64,000 bases of DNA from Mesostigma viride (GCA_009746045.1 RPFO01000189.1:232137-296136), one strand, 5' to 3'; shown: positions 19,905-31,883, counted from the stretch's first letter. Program-made: numbers and translations. Notes: generated by a model from the sequence alone, not told the origin.

Positions 19905-20455
19905 GAATCGCAGATGGGATGGAATGGATGGTGTAAGCTATCTAGGTCCTAGTTACAGGGGTGTGGGCACCGCGGCCTGAATCGCTATGAATGCCATACG
20001 CGGTCACACGCGGAGCCCCCACAGACTTGGGGGTGGTCTCCTTCATCACTACTTGCCATCTATCCTTGCGTACCATCTGCCTCCATTAATTAATTAATAG
20101 ACACGTGACTGCGTCACGTGAGCATAAGTCCTCAGTGGGAGGGGAACATGGGATGGAATGGATGGTATAAGCTCCATATTACAGACAGCATCTGCCTCCA
20201 TATTACAGACAAACCAGGAGGCTGCCCGGGCGTGAGCCCTCGCGTCTAGTGTAGCACATGTCCATGCCGAGTCTATCACGAAAAGTCCACGGGTGGCGGC
20301 CCTGCCGCGCGCGGCCTGGGGCACGCTGGCCAGGTGAGGACATATCGCCCAGGCTGGGCGAGTTTGGTGCCAGCTAGTCTATCTGATGTGTCTACCTGAT
20401 CTGTGCGGGCCAGGTGCCCGGCTAGGCCCAGGCGCCTGTGCCTAATAATGTGGGA
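19905..20455 (-). pseudogene. Second, truncated LINE 3' end in tandem
   Basis: 19905-20085 repeats 17450-17600 and 20085-20455 repeats 17384-17880, including the CACGTG palindrome, TTAATTAA and the IIRHRRLGLAGHLARTDQV coding block. It lies directly 5' of the larger element in the same orientation, with internal deletions, so two related insertions are nested or tandem. Confidence 0.75.
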
Positions 20456-20474
20456 AAATTTAGTACATGCCCTA

Positions 20475-20670
20475 GCTATTGCCCAGCCATAATCATCTTC
20501 CACCCCATGCCAGGCCTTAGGGTATGATACATCATCATTGGTGGTGCAGGTGCACCTCGTGCACCCAGAGTAGGTGGCTGTTTACATCCCCCACCTGCAG
20601 GTTGTAGCCCAGACTGTATTAAAACCATATGCCTCTTCTCAGGGATATGTGTTACGTATACTCCCCACGG
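20475..20670 (+). repeat. Dispersed repeat, copy 2
   Basis: Same orientation as 9947-10165 with scattered substitutions and small indels. It follows the truncated LINE 3' end, as the other copy lies among LINE relics, so it probably belongs to a related element. Confidence 0.7.
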
Positions 20671-21404
20671 AGTTATGTCAAGGAGATAACCGGCGCAGGC
20701 CAGAAATCGGGATACGCACTTAATTAATTAATATTAGACCAGACGACTACTCTAGTCCTGATCTTTACACGATGTTATATAACGCCATGTGTCCAGGAAT
20801 AGTTGTATCACTTATGCAACACGAGTACAACAACTGCAACGTCGGCCGTCTTGCATATCAGATACAACTCCAGGCCACTAGCTCAGGGCCCCGCCCACTA
20901 GTGTCTAAAATTAATAACACAATTAGATAGACTGGTGTACCAGCAAGGTCGCCTAATACCATCATCGAAAGGCTCCCTTATGGGACAGCGTGAGAAATAA
21001 GGGAATCGAGTAATGAACTCCTAGTATGTATAATACAATTGCAATAGTGACAACCCGCCATGACAGTAGTGTATATTTATACATGGTTTAATTCTTTATG
21101 TTGCATGCCACTCTCATCTCCGTAATTTATAATTCTCTATGAATATACATACATGGTGCACATAGTGTCACAGCTAACCTGCAAAATGCAAGCATATGGT
21201 GCACGGCCATCGATGCGCATGAGTCCTCAAGGCGATTAATGCCCATGCATTGATTGGCATTGCTAGATCAAACCAGCGATGAGCTCGTACTCACTAACCA
21301 ATCTTGCAAGCTACTGAGTATTGCATATGACAAAAACCCTCTTGTTGCCCAGTCAATACGCTTCGTGTGGCTTCATTGCTCCGCATGTGATGACTGGGCC
21401 CAAT
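20671..21404. other. AT-rich intergenic stretch downstream of CLN3
   Basis: No gene recognised. It begins with TTAATTAATTAAT (20720 region) and is more AT-rich than the rest. It lies between LINE debris and the 3' end of the CLN3 homologue. Confidence 0.5.
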
Positions 21405-21409
21405 TTACA
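21405..21409 (-). terminator. TGTAA polyadenylation signal candidate for the CLN3 homologue
   Basis: The minus strand reads TGTAA about 182 nt downstream of the CLN3 stop codon. TGTAA is the usual poly(A) signal in Chlamydomonas and relatives. A five-base word is weak evidence by itself; the position is suitable. Confidence 0.35.
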
Positions 21410-21590
21410 ACTGGTTGGACCAGTAGTTGCATGCCATAATAAACGCTTGCAGATACAAAAGACATAGCAGTCTGATACACTCCTGGGAGGCCCTCCTTTG
21501 CCAATCTCAAAATGGCCACTGGCGTACAGGATAGATTAAAAAAAAAGATAAGAAGACCACAGGCCAGTATGGACATCTCCAGGATGAACA

Positions 21591-24500
21591 TTAACCGCAC
21601 AATATGCCCGTTGCGTGCAATCGCCGCAACAGAACTCCCTCCAATCCCAGCGAGGCTGCTCCAGCGAGGCTGATGCCAATGCTGTCGGCAATGGTCGCGG
21701 TTGCCAGTGCTAGCTCCCTGCATTCCAGGCGTCACAGCAAGTTCACGGACACGCAACAATTTACTATTATATCGCAAAGTGACCCGAAACCCTCATTGAG
21801 CTTACACCCTCTTGAACTGGACACATCTCATTTCTCAGTGCCTATAGTGCTGCAAATCACCACAGAACAGCAAGCTGGCGGAGGCACGATGAGGAGCCAC
21901 CACGCAAACGTACCGATCCTCATCCGCCGCATTCTTCGACAATAAGAAAAACACGTTGACGTATGCGGCACCCCCAAGGAGACCCTCCCACAGGACGAGC
22001 GCGTAGAGGGCGGTGATCTCCAGGGTGGACCTGTGGCCTTCAGGGCCATTGCCGGCAATGGGTGGCGGCGCACCGTGGGAGACCGCCAGAATGCGTGCAA
22101 GGACGATGAGGACGTTGAACCCCTGGTGTGCATGCAGTGAGATATAGTGGTACATGAGGCATGGGAAGCGGCATAGCAGGCGTAGCCAACAAAGGCGGGT
22201 GAGGACAAGCAACATGGTTAACCCCTGCGATAGGGTTAACCCCTGCAATACGATTAACCCCTGCGATAGGGTTAACCCCTGCTATAGGGTTAACCCCTGC
22301 GATAGGGTTAACCCCTGCGATAGGGTTAACCCCTGCAATACGGTTAACCCCTGCGATAGGGTTAACCCCTGCAATACGGTTAACCCCTGCGATAGGGTTA
22401 ACCCCTGCAATACGGTTAACCCCTGCGATAGGGTTAACCCCTGCAATACCGTTAACCCCTGCGATAGGGTTAACCCCTGCAATACGGTTAACCCCTGCGA
22501 TAGGGTTAACCCCTGCTATAGGGTTAACCCCTGCGATAGGGTTAACCCCTGCAATACCGTTAACCCCTGCGATAGGGTTAACCCCTGCAATACGGTTAAC
22601 CCCTGCGATAGGGTTAACCCCTGCAATACGGTTAACCCCTGCGATAGGGTTAACCCCTCCGATAGGGTTAACCCCTGCACATGGTTAACCCCTGCAACAC
22701 GGTTGACCCCTGCGACACAATCCGCAGTCTTCGCCTACATGATGCGAGCGATGAATGCGAGGTAGCAACACTCCAATAGCCACCAGGAAAACTTGCAAGG
22801 GGGAAGCAACCTGTTTCTGTGGGCATATATATACTAGTATTGCTATATATTGCTATCGCGCAGCGGCATGAATTGGTTTGGCAGACCCAGGCAGGTCTTG
22901 CGTTGACATCAAGCAGCTCCAGGCTGTCACACATGTCACGTGAACGTTGACCAGAAACTGATGGATGAAACCAGAAGGCAGAGCCTGCCGCTTTCACCCA
23001 TTCAAACAACCCCGCAGGATGTCCACAGCATGCACGCCATACTTCTCCGCTCATGCGAAAGCACTTGAAGAGATTGACGACAAAAAGCATGCCACCTGTG
23101 GAACATGGCGCTCGTAAGACACGCTGTCCATGGCACCAAAGAGCAGCTTTAACAAAAAAGCAGCAAATATGAGACTAACAAGATATGCAAAGGTTAAAAT
23201 ACAAATATGACAATGCAGTTTAGTGCACTTTCGTACGGCACGCTACAGCTCAATAGAGCATCAAGATGTCGCCCTCACCTGGAAGACCGGCAGGGTCCAT
23301 ACGCGGCGCACAGGGAACACGCGCAAGGAGGAGCGCGAGAGGAACACACCCAGCTGAAAAAAGGAAACAAAAACAAATCAGAGGAGGGTATGGATTAGAA
23401 GAGTTGCAACAAGAACAAGTCAGATGAGGATATGGATTAGAAGAATAGAAACAAGAACAAGTCATATAAGGACATGGATTAGGAGAAAAACAACAAGAAC
23501 AAGGTGGGAGGGTGGGCACAGGGGCACCGTGCACAGACACGGCGGCGGTGAGATCCCGTGAACAGCCAGCCGGGCTGGGCACACTGGCACAGATGGCATG
23601 ACAAGCAGGAGAAGCATGGGCCCAAAGTTAGCCGCTGGGGTTGGAGAAGCTACAGGCATTGGGTCATTTGTAAGGAAAAAACCCCGACGCAAGGAAAAAG
23701 CCTTAGCAAGGGTGGGCCGCAACGGCATCAGTTTATTTGCTTCTGTCAGCTGTCCACCAATGAGATGAAATAAGGGTGCAAGTAGGGTAAAGCAAACAGG
23801 GTCGTCCTACGAGCGGCTGGCTCTGGCATTATTGTACTACTACAGCTTTCTCTGCTTTGCTTATGGCTCTGACATCATTACAAGGCTTTGCTTATGGCTC
23901 ATTCATCGCCTCGGGATGTTTACTGCCATTCGACATCTATCACCCATAGTGTGACTGTTGTTGCACACCTGTCAACCAGGACTACCATTGCTGTTGCACA
24001 CAAACCACCCTGAATACTACTGCCTTTCCACGTATCACCCACATGACAATGCTATCACACTTACTACTGGCATCTAGGACTACCACTGATATGGAACATG
24101 TTGCTTGAGACTAGCGCCGCTGCTCCACACACCACCCAAGCCTGACTGGTGCTACTCCGCACCAACAACCAACCTCGCACCTGGTAGGTCGTCTGCAGGA
24201 TCGAATACATCACGCACGCATCATGCGATGCAGATGACGGCGGTGAAGCTGGGGGTGGGCCACCACCCCCAGCTAGGGGTGGGCCACCATGCTGGCCGCC
24301 CTTGCCGGGGACGCCAGTCCCGTAAACGGCAAACCCCAGGGGGAGGAACATGGCCTGGTTGATGAGGTACTCAAAGAAGTAGACCAGCATGAGGGGGACC
24401 ATGTAGCTGGCGATGGGGGGTGGAAGGGGACATGGGGGCAGCCATTGTGTAACAAACATGGCAGATGGGTGCAAACCCCAGGGGGAGGAACATGGCCTGG

Positions 24501-27500
24501 TTGATGAGCTAATGGAAGAAGTAGACCAGCATGAGGGGGACCAAGTAGCTGGCGATGGGGGGGGATAGGGACATGGGGGTAGCCACCGTGTAACAAACAT
24601 GGCACATGGGTGCAAACTCCAGAGGGCGAACATGGCCTGGTTGATGAGCTAGTGGAAGAAGTAGACCAGCATGAGGGGGACCATGTAGCTGGCAATAGGG
24701 GGGGGGGTTTATGGGGGGACCGCGGGGCGGGGGGGAGGTCCGGGGGAGAAAAAGTCGCTTTATACAAATCAAAATCCTAAGCAAAGTGCTGAACATGGTG
24801 TTGCCGTCGCATGTCTTGAACTGGACTAGATGATGAGGGCTTGCCACCAAAGAGTCAGGAGCGTTTCTTCTCAAGGATATAAGGGCGGGGAGAGATACAG
24901 CAAAACCAAGTCTGTCCTGGTCTGTTGCGACCGGTGCCGAGCCGGACGATACAAGCCGTGCACCGACCCGCCAACAAAAAAGGAAAACTGACACTGCCAG
25001 AGTGTATAGCGTGCACCATGGCCATCATAAGAAAAAAGGTTATCAAGCAAGGGGATTATGTGATTGGTTTCCTGGCATTGTCCCGGGTTTGGGTGATGTG
25101 TTGCGTTCTTGACAAGAGAATGTTCACCTAGATTTACGGCGGACGCGAGGTTGTGACAGCCCCGCATATTCGTCGAATCCAAAGGTTTCATCATGTCACT
25201 CCGAAGAATCTGGAAAATTGTAGTGTAGGGCTGCTCAGGGTCAATTGAACGTTTGTGATTGGTTACAAGGTAGTGCATCATAGTCAAGGCCGTTCACCTT
25301 TGTCAGCACGGCAAGGAATCCGACAAGGATGCACTGCTGATAATTTGTGCAGTTTCGGACTTGGAGCCAATGGACGAAGTAGTTTTCTAGAATTGCAAGG
25401 CAAGCTTGTAAAGAAACCGGCAGTTCAACTACAGGAACCTGTAACGGTGCATAAATGATCCATTTTATTTAAACGGGCGCCGGATCGAGGCTCAACTCAG
25501 GCAGTCCCTAGTACCGTCCGATGCTTGTACTACTGGAGATCTCTAGAAACCCGCCGAACATCGGTCATGGGGTCCTAAACGAATAAGGAAATGTAGTCAG
25601 CGATCTTCGACCTCGAAACAGTAAGGTAGCCCACAACGTGTGGAACACTGCGCAGGTCCAGCCGACCTGTTCTACAGTTGCATAAATGATCCAGCCATCT
25701 AATTGTGGAATTTGGAATCGGGCGCCGGAATGGGACAGCAGACATCAGGGACTGTAAGGTGCTCGTACGACTGTACAAAGGTGCGGAACGAAGTGGCAAG
25801 ACCTTGTTGGCACGGCACGGGAGAGCACGTGGCGTTCGCACGGCTTAGCCAGATCGCCAACTCGCAGCAGCCCGCCAGCACGTTGTGGATAATATCGCTC
25901 AAAACTCTGAGCTCCAGTGCATTGTGGATAATTGTTCAAAACTGGGCGCCTACTCCAACACATTATGGCTAGTATCGCTCGAACCTCCGAATGAACCCGC
26001 AATAAGTTGCTTGAATTTGAGGGAAACGGTGGCCTCTGGGATTTATCTTTAAAGACCATCATAACAGGTAGGGTTGAGCGTCTTCAAAGATAAATCCCAG
26101 CGGCCACCGTCTCACGCTGGTTTCGCCAGATCTCAACCGTCGACCGCGTGATAGGCAGGAACAAAAGCAGGCAGCAGGCAGCAGGCACTCCTCGAGCAAC
26201 TTACTGCAGGTTCATTCGGAGTTTTGAGCGATACTAGCCATAATGTATTTGAGTCGGCTGCTAGTTTTGAGAAATTATCCATAATGGACAGCAGCTCGGA
26301 GTTTTGAGCGATTATCCACAACGCACGGGTGGGGTGCTGCGAGTTGGCGACCTGGCTATGCGTGCGAACGCCACGTGCTTTCCCGTGCAGCGCCAAACAA
26401 GGTCTTTCAAGTGCCGCGCCAAGGTGCACCATGAGGGAGCATGCAGTGATAGCAAATGCATGCGATTGTGAGGTCCTCGCAACCTCCACAGCCTGTGCAT
26501 CATGCACAGAGGCTTTTGATGGAAAGGACCGATGAAGTGACAGCTCGGCCGGGCGATGACATGACAGCAGGCAGGTGAGGTGCTATCACAGTACAACCAC
26601 ATCAAATATAGGCACTTTAGTATACATTGGCGTATTACATGGGCAGCTGCAGCAGTAGCAGTAGCAGTAGCAGCACAAGCAATCTCGAAACTGGCGGTGC
26701 GAGAGCAGGGGCGTAAAATTGTTAAGTCGAACCGTTCTGCACAACGAGGGAGGTAGAGGCTGGCAGGCTTGCTGGTGGCACAAGGCACTGACGTTTATGT
26801 AGACAAAAAAAGGAGCACACACGAGGGTCCCTCAAGCACAGCGCCCTCCTGCCAGTTGCAATGGAGCCAGTCATCCACCAAAAAGGCCCCTATTAAGCAG
26901 AGCCCGAGTATCTTGGCAGACGGTACCAGTTCGGCGGCATCCGCCCTCGGCACCGTCCTATACATTCCATTCATGTGGCCCACCGACCAAAAGAACACAG
27001 TCTAACCCAACAATTAAGCTTAGAAAACTTGAATTTATTAGAGAATGACTATGCAAGAATTACCTAAATGCCCAGGGAAAAAGAATGCTCTACAGTATTC
27101 CATACAGTCAAAGCCAACCGCTCCACTGTATGAAATACAAATACAGCCAACCAAAGCGGAGAAAGCCAACAGCCAGACCACTCACCGGCACAAGAACGGC
27201 GCCAAGGCGAGAAGATGTCGGACAGTGCCGCGCTCACCCCCATGTCCCACGTCAACAACTGTTGCCGCCACTCTGCCACCGCCACCGCCGCGAGTGCTTT
27301 GTGATGCGGTCATCCCCCCATTCAACCCCATCGCCAGCTGCCCTTGCTGATGACCCTGCTTGTCACATCCCGCGTTATCCCCCCCACTGGCATGAGACTC
27401 GCCACCAGTACCACGGGCTGCATGGGACCTGGACGATGATCCCCTTAAACCCGAGCCCTGCTCACCTGCCTGCGGACCCATTGCCTTTCTCACGTCGCCT

Positions 27501-30500
27501 GGTCTGCCCTGGTCATGTTCACTGTACCCGCCCTCTTGGTCACTGTAGCGTCCCAATAGAGGCTCCTTAACGCGCCTCTCGCCGTCCTCCTCTTCCTCTT
27601 CTTCCTCTGCCGGTTGAGTCGACGATGATACGTTGGACGGCACGTCAGACCCCGCTCTGGGTGGTTGATGGGCACGTGAACCTGTTGGCGGCGCCTTTGC
27701 GATTACTCGTGGGGCCGTGGCCACAAGCGTGGCTGAGAGGGCGGTGGGCCAAAAGAACGACAGAAGCGTGCCCACAATGACAACAGGAACAACCCATCCG
27801 TGGAGGCCAGGTGCAGGGCGATTGGAGACGTCAGCGGTCAGTTCCCAACATGAGGCAAGAGGGAGCCGAGTCTGTGGATGGGACGAATCTGTTGATAGGA
27901 TGAATCTGTGGATGGTCAGGCCAGCAGCGCGGCCCCACAATCCCCACACCTGTCAGCAGTTGGCCCCACTAACCGACCAGTTGCAGCACATACTTGACAA
28001 GAGAGGGAAGATGCAGTATGCCTGACACCCGCCGTACCCAACCCATACTGATGCCTTTTAAAACATGCCCCATCCTGGAGATTACCAAGTGAAAAGCCCA
28101 ACTCCATCCAATAGAACCAACATGGCACGTTGTGGCAGTGTCCCGTATAACAGACAAGAAGGCATGCCAGGGCGACTCTGACTGCCAAAAACATGGACAG
28201 CTCCAATGCGTTAAAAACCAGTGGAGGAGATGATGCCATTCGACAGCATCCATTCTCCACAGAGCATGATCCTGCCTAAGAACCTGTGAGTGCCAGATCG
28301 CTGAGGTGACAAGCGTTCCGCTCCTTCCCCACCTTTACATATGCCAAGTAGAGAAGCAGAGAGAGCCCGCCAATACGGGCCATCATGTGCACACACTGCA
28401 CACACAGGTAAACCAACAACTAATCGCCAATAGGGGAGACATGAATGCGCAGTGAGCATTCTCAAACCACAACTGCAGTTGATGTGGATGGTACTGCTTG
28501 TATAATTTGATTTGATTAAAACAAATTTCATAGCCATAGTATGTATTTAATATTACGGACAAACCATTTACCCACAAGTATTTTACTAGAGCACCGCCAG
28601 TAGTATTATTACCCGCAAGAAGACTTCCTACTAACATCTGCCTATCTACTGGTGCTCATTGCCTTGGGGGCGCAGGTCCGCGCCATGGTCCAGGAGACTT
28701 TAGTGCTACCCAACATACTGTGATGCCTATTTAGTATTTCATTACCTTGGGGCCGCAGGTCTGCACCATGGTCCAGGAGGCCAAAGAAGGCTGCGGCCAG
28801 GATTAGAGGCACGGGGGCCATGAGCAGCAACGAGTGCACCGTGGGAAGGCCGAGCATGTGGCGCAGGAAGACCTGGGTGGCCAGTGCCAGCACAAAGTTA
28901 GGAGAAAGCCGGTTAAATCAATCGAATCGAACGCATGGGTGGGGTGAGGCAGCAGTGCAACACTTGGATTAAAATGCGCAGCAATAAAGGCAATAGGTGG
29001 CGTGGGCCAGCATGGCTTGGCAGGCAGGTGCATAACGTACAGGAACCTTTAAAAACGTTCATTACAGTGAGCAAGGAAAGGCAGAAGGTGGCAGGCGAGA
29101 TTCATGGACAGGAATAACGGCGCGAAACGAGGAGGGCTGCTCCGCTGCAGCTTACAACTGCAGCATTCTCTTGCAGCAAACTACAGCAGGCATTTACACA
29201 CCTAAACAGTGCGAGCTACAACTTCCATCCTGCCCATGCATAGACGTCGCAGGCAACATCATCAAACCAGACGGCGTCCTTTCCTTTCACGCCACTATTT
29301 CCCCAACATGCAGAGGCCGCTGGTACGCGCTGGCCTTGAGGAGCGAGCATGCGCGGATACCTCCACTTCGAGCAAACTGAAACTGGTCTCCTTCATTCAG
29401 GAGCATGATCATGCCATGCTTCAACACGGAGCACGACCACCCCATACTTCACCACACACTTCTCTCGAATACCCAGGGAGAGAGAATACATAGGAAGACA
29501 CGCCCGTTCATACCCTCACGAAATGCAGACTGGCATGTCAAGGATGCGCGGGATCCGCATCACCCGCACAAGGAGCTGCGACAGGGCACCCGCACAAGGA
29601 GCTGCGACCGAGCACCCGCACAAGGAGCTGCAACAGAGCGCCCGTACAAGGAGCTGCGACAGAGCACCCGCACAAGGAGCTGCGACCGAGCACCCGCACA
29701 AGGAACTGCGACAGAGCAACCGCACAAGGAGCTGCGACCGAGCACCCGCACAAGGAACTGCAACCGAGCGCCCGTACAAGGAGCTGCGACAGAGCACCCG
29801 CACAAGGAGCTGCGACCGAGCACCCGCACAAGGAGCTGCAACAGAGCGCCCGTACAAGGAGCTGCGACAGAGCACCCGCACAAGGAGCTGCGACCGAGCA
29901 CCCGCACAAGGAACTGCGACAGAGCAACCGCACAAGGAGCTGCGACAGAGCACCCGCACAAGGAGCTGCGACCGAGCACCCGCACAAGGAGCTGCGACCG
30001 AGCACCCGCGCAAGGAACACTGCCGACACGCGCACATGCGCAAGCGCACATCTTAGCCATAGGACAGCACCTACCCACGCGCTCGCGCCTACAAGGCCGG
30101 CCCCTCCCGTCCCGGAGGACCACGCGCCGACCGTGTCCCTGCGAGCCAGCGGCACGGACAACCGGAGTAACATCGGCGGTCAGGGTACGAAACAGGTACG
30201 CAGGCGTGGTGATTGCGGGTGCGTCATATACGCCACGCATGGTGGCAGAAACAATCCATGACCAGACCACCCGAACATCTAAGCGCGAGCCATGGCCACT
30301 GACTCCGTGCGAGCAGTGGTCAGCTGTCTTCGCGGCAGGAGAGCTCCAAATTTCCATGTCCTAACGTGGAGGTCACGGGGTCCTCATGGGGAGATCACGA
30401 GGGCACCAACTCAAGGCGATTCCAGGAGCCCCCACGATCATTCGGCATCCACACATACACGCACGGGCCAGTAGGCACATGCGACGTGCAGCAACCCACC

Positions 30501-31883
30501 CACCGGTGGAACCGCGCCGTGTTTAGAGCACCCACCACCCTACGCGCTAAACACACCCACCGGTGGAACCGCGCCGTGTTTAGAGCACCCACCACCCTAC
30601 GCGCTAAACACACCCACCGGTGGAACCGCGCCGTGTTTAGAGCACCCACCACCCTACGCGCTAAACACACCCACCGGTGGAACCGCGCCGTGTTTAGAGC
30701 ACCCACCACCCTACGCGCTAAACACACCCACCGGTGGAACCGCGCCGTGTTTAGAGCACCCACCACCCTACGCGCTAAACACACCCACCGGTGGAACCGC
30801 GCCGTGCACGCCAGAAACGTCAACTCCCCCAGCCCAGACGCGGCGCTGGCCGTGGCAATACCCAGCAGTATGCCCGCCTCACGCGCGCCCGACGGTGTGG
30901 GTGCGGACCAACTGCCCGCGAGCGCCACCACCAGGTAGGAGCACAGGAACGCGGCCACCATCGCCAGCACGCGCGGGCGGTAGCCCAGCCGGTGGACGTA
31001 CAGCGGCGCGGTGGACTTGACCACCAGCGTGGGCAGGATGTTGGCGAGGAGGATCTGGCGGGGCATGTGGTGAGGTAGGTAGGAAGGAGGGAGGGAGGGG
31101 GGGAGGGAGAGAGCGGGGGAGGGGGGGAGGGGGCCAAGGGGGCCAAGGGGGGTGGGGGGCGTAGAGGGGGTGATCACGGGCTCTCGATGAAGGTAAGAGA
31201 ATGAAGCTGTGTAGACGCACAGACACGGAATTCGCAAACATGACAAGATGGCAGCTTGCCTAGCTAAGAGATACCAGCTTGCCCAGCTAGTAGATACCAG
31301 CTTGCCCAGCTACTAGGTAATAAACTTTAGATCAGCAGTAGCAGGTGGCCAGGATAGGGAGACTTGGTGGACATAACGACGGGCCATCCGGCAGCCATAC
31401 GGCAAATAGAATTTTCGGAGTGGGAGTGTGGTTTGCAGACAGCAACCAGCTCCTAACAACACCCCAGTGGAAATGTGGAGGTTCCTTTCACACGTGCGTC
31501 CGCCAGAGGCCAGGACAAAGTGCCGAGGAATTGAGTCCTTGCGTACTTTGATCAGTTCTCTGGCTACTTCCTGCGGGCCTCGCAGTCTTGATATCAGCCA
31601 CCTCGCGACATTTCCCACCCGCTCTGGGCTATCACGACACCAGGGCCAGTGGGGGCCGTTACCCAACCCGCGGGCGAAAATACCTGCTTCTAGGCTTTGC
31701 GATGGCGACCCCCCCAGTCCCCAGTTCTAGTAGGACACGCACCGCTCCCGAATAACCGGTGAGTAAGTCTTCCGCTCCTGTGAGAAATACGACGTAGGTA
31801 AAATTGTTGATTAACCCGCAGACCCAGAAGCCAGCAAGGTGGCGCCAGTAATACTGGTCCTCTGGAGGCGTGCAGTCTGCCAT
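21591..31883 (-). CDS. CLN3: CLN3/battenin homologue, 9 exons, 593 codons
   Basis: Exons (complement): 31743-31883, 30789-31054, 30075-30138, 28746-28872, 27186-27732, 24181-24406, 23279-23353, 21914-22122, 21591-21717. All introns are GT-AG and the exons sum to 1,782 nt in one frame. Family-diagnostic blocks appear in order: GFWVCGLINNFTYVV (residues about 18-32), LANILPTLVVKSTAPL, ASGLGELTFLA, WSSGTGGAGLVG, VPLMLVYFFEYLINQ, VFLSRSSLR, LVLWEGLLGGAAYVN and TIADSIGISLAG. These are hallmarks of CLN3, a multi-pass protein of lysosome, vacuole and endosome membranes linked to pH and lipid homeostasis. The start ATG gives a short N-terminus (human CLN3 has a longer one). The cytosolic loop in exon 5 is about 180 residues, longer than in animals, which explains 593 residues against 438 in human. 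The exon 5 borders are the least certain. Confidence 0.92.
22213..22710 (-). repeat. 18-bp minisatellite in CLN3 intron 7
   Basis: About 27 copies of an 18-bp unit (GGTTAACCCCTGCGATAG on the plus strand), with CAATAC and CTATAG variants alternating. On the transcript strand each unit reads CGCAGGGGTTAACC, close to the exon 8 acceptor at 22122 (CACCAG/GGGTTCAACG), so the unit may descend from that splice junction. All frames are open through it. Confidence 0.95.
24407..24720 (-). repeat. Two pseudo-copies of the CLN3 exon 6 start
   Basis: The exon 6 acceptor and first 70 or so bases (VPLMLVYFFEYLINQAMF) are copied twice upstream, with acceptor-equivalent positions at 24548 and 24688 (units of about 140-142 bp). 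Both copies keep CGCCAG or TGCCAG at the junction, but both read TTCTTCCA followed by an in-frame TAG, so inclusion would truncate the protein. Confidence 0.85.
25795..26425. mobile_element. Foldback element in CLN3 intron 5
   Basis: Two imperfect inverted arms of roughly 260-340 bp flank a short centre near 26055-26080. At the centre, GGTGGCCTCTGGGATTTATC on the left pairs with GATAAATCCCAGCGGCCACC on the right. Outer matches include CGTGGCGTTCGCACG with CGTGCGAACGCCACG and TCGCCAACTCGCAGCA with TGCTGCGAGTTGGCGA. Similarity fades outside these limits. No ORF lies within, so it is non-autonomous. Confidence 0.8.
27186..27732 (-). other. CLN3 exon 5: acidic-dileucine sorting loop
   Basis: The acceptor was placed at CCCTCTCAG because it follows a good pyrimidine tract and preserves phase; the donor is GTGAGTGG. 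The exon encodes residues about 200-382. Residues 242-248 are seven Glu, followed by DGERRVKEPLL, so Glu-Glu-Glu lies nine residues before Leu258-Leu259. Human CLN3 carries EEE-X8-LI at the corresponding loop, a lysosomal sorting signal. The remaining 110 residues are Gly/Ser/Gln-rich and low in hydrophobics, consistent with a disordered cytosolic loop. Sorting function is inferred. Confidence 0.75.
28650..28790 (-). repeat. Partial copy of CLN3 exon 4 end beside the true donor
   Basis: ATTGCCTTGGGGGCGCAGG (about 28656-28674) repeats ATTACCTTGGGGCCGCAGG (28741-28759), each followed by CCATGGTCCAGGAG. The second is the real exon 4 donor (CAAG/GTAATG); the copy would present a GC donor (CAAG/GCAATG). 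Confidence 0.8.
29561..30012 (-). repeat. 26-bp minisatellite in CLN3 intron 3
   Basis: About 17 copies of a 26-bp unit (CGCACAAGGAGCTGCGACCG plus AGCACC) with recurrent variants. As 26 is not a multiple of three, each frame cycles through the same 26-residue period, producing long spurious open frames on both strands. It begins about 60 bp beyond the exon 3 donor. Confidence 0.95.
30501..30789 (-). repeat. 57-bp repeat carrying six copies of the CLN3 exon 2 donor
   Basis: The real donor is CCACCG/GTGGGTG with the exon ending at 30789. Identical donors recur at exact 57-bp steps: 30732, 30675, 30618, 30561 and 30504. The unit is 19 codons and stays open in the CLN3 frame (repeating TARFHRWVCLARRVVGALN). 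Each unit also contains GTGTTTAG...CTAAACAC, a small inverted repeat. Confidence 0.95.

Noticed and set aside
22154-22765. A frame of NPCDRV repeats, or the 18-bp array as a CRISPR-like array
   Set aside because: It is a direct tandem repeat with no unique spacers, inside a eukaryotic intron.
23040-23095. A possible extra CLN3 exon (CACAG/GTGGCATGC with VVNLFKCF)
   Set aside because: In the required phase it meets a stop after 14 codons, and exon 7 joins exon 8 directly with full conservation.
29405-30364. A 319-codon plus frame and similar minus frames over 29.5-30.0 kb
   Set aside because: These are the cyclic translation of a 26-bp minisatellite inside CLN3 intron 3.
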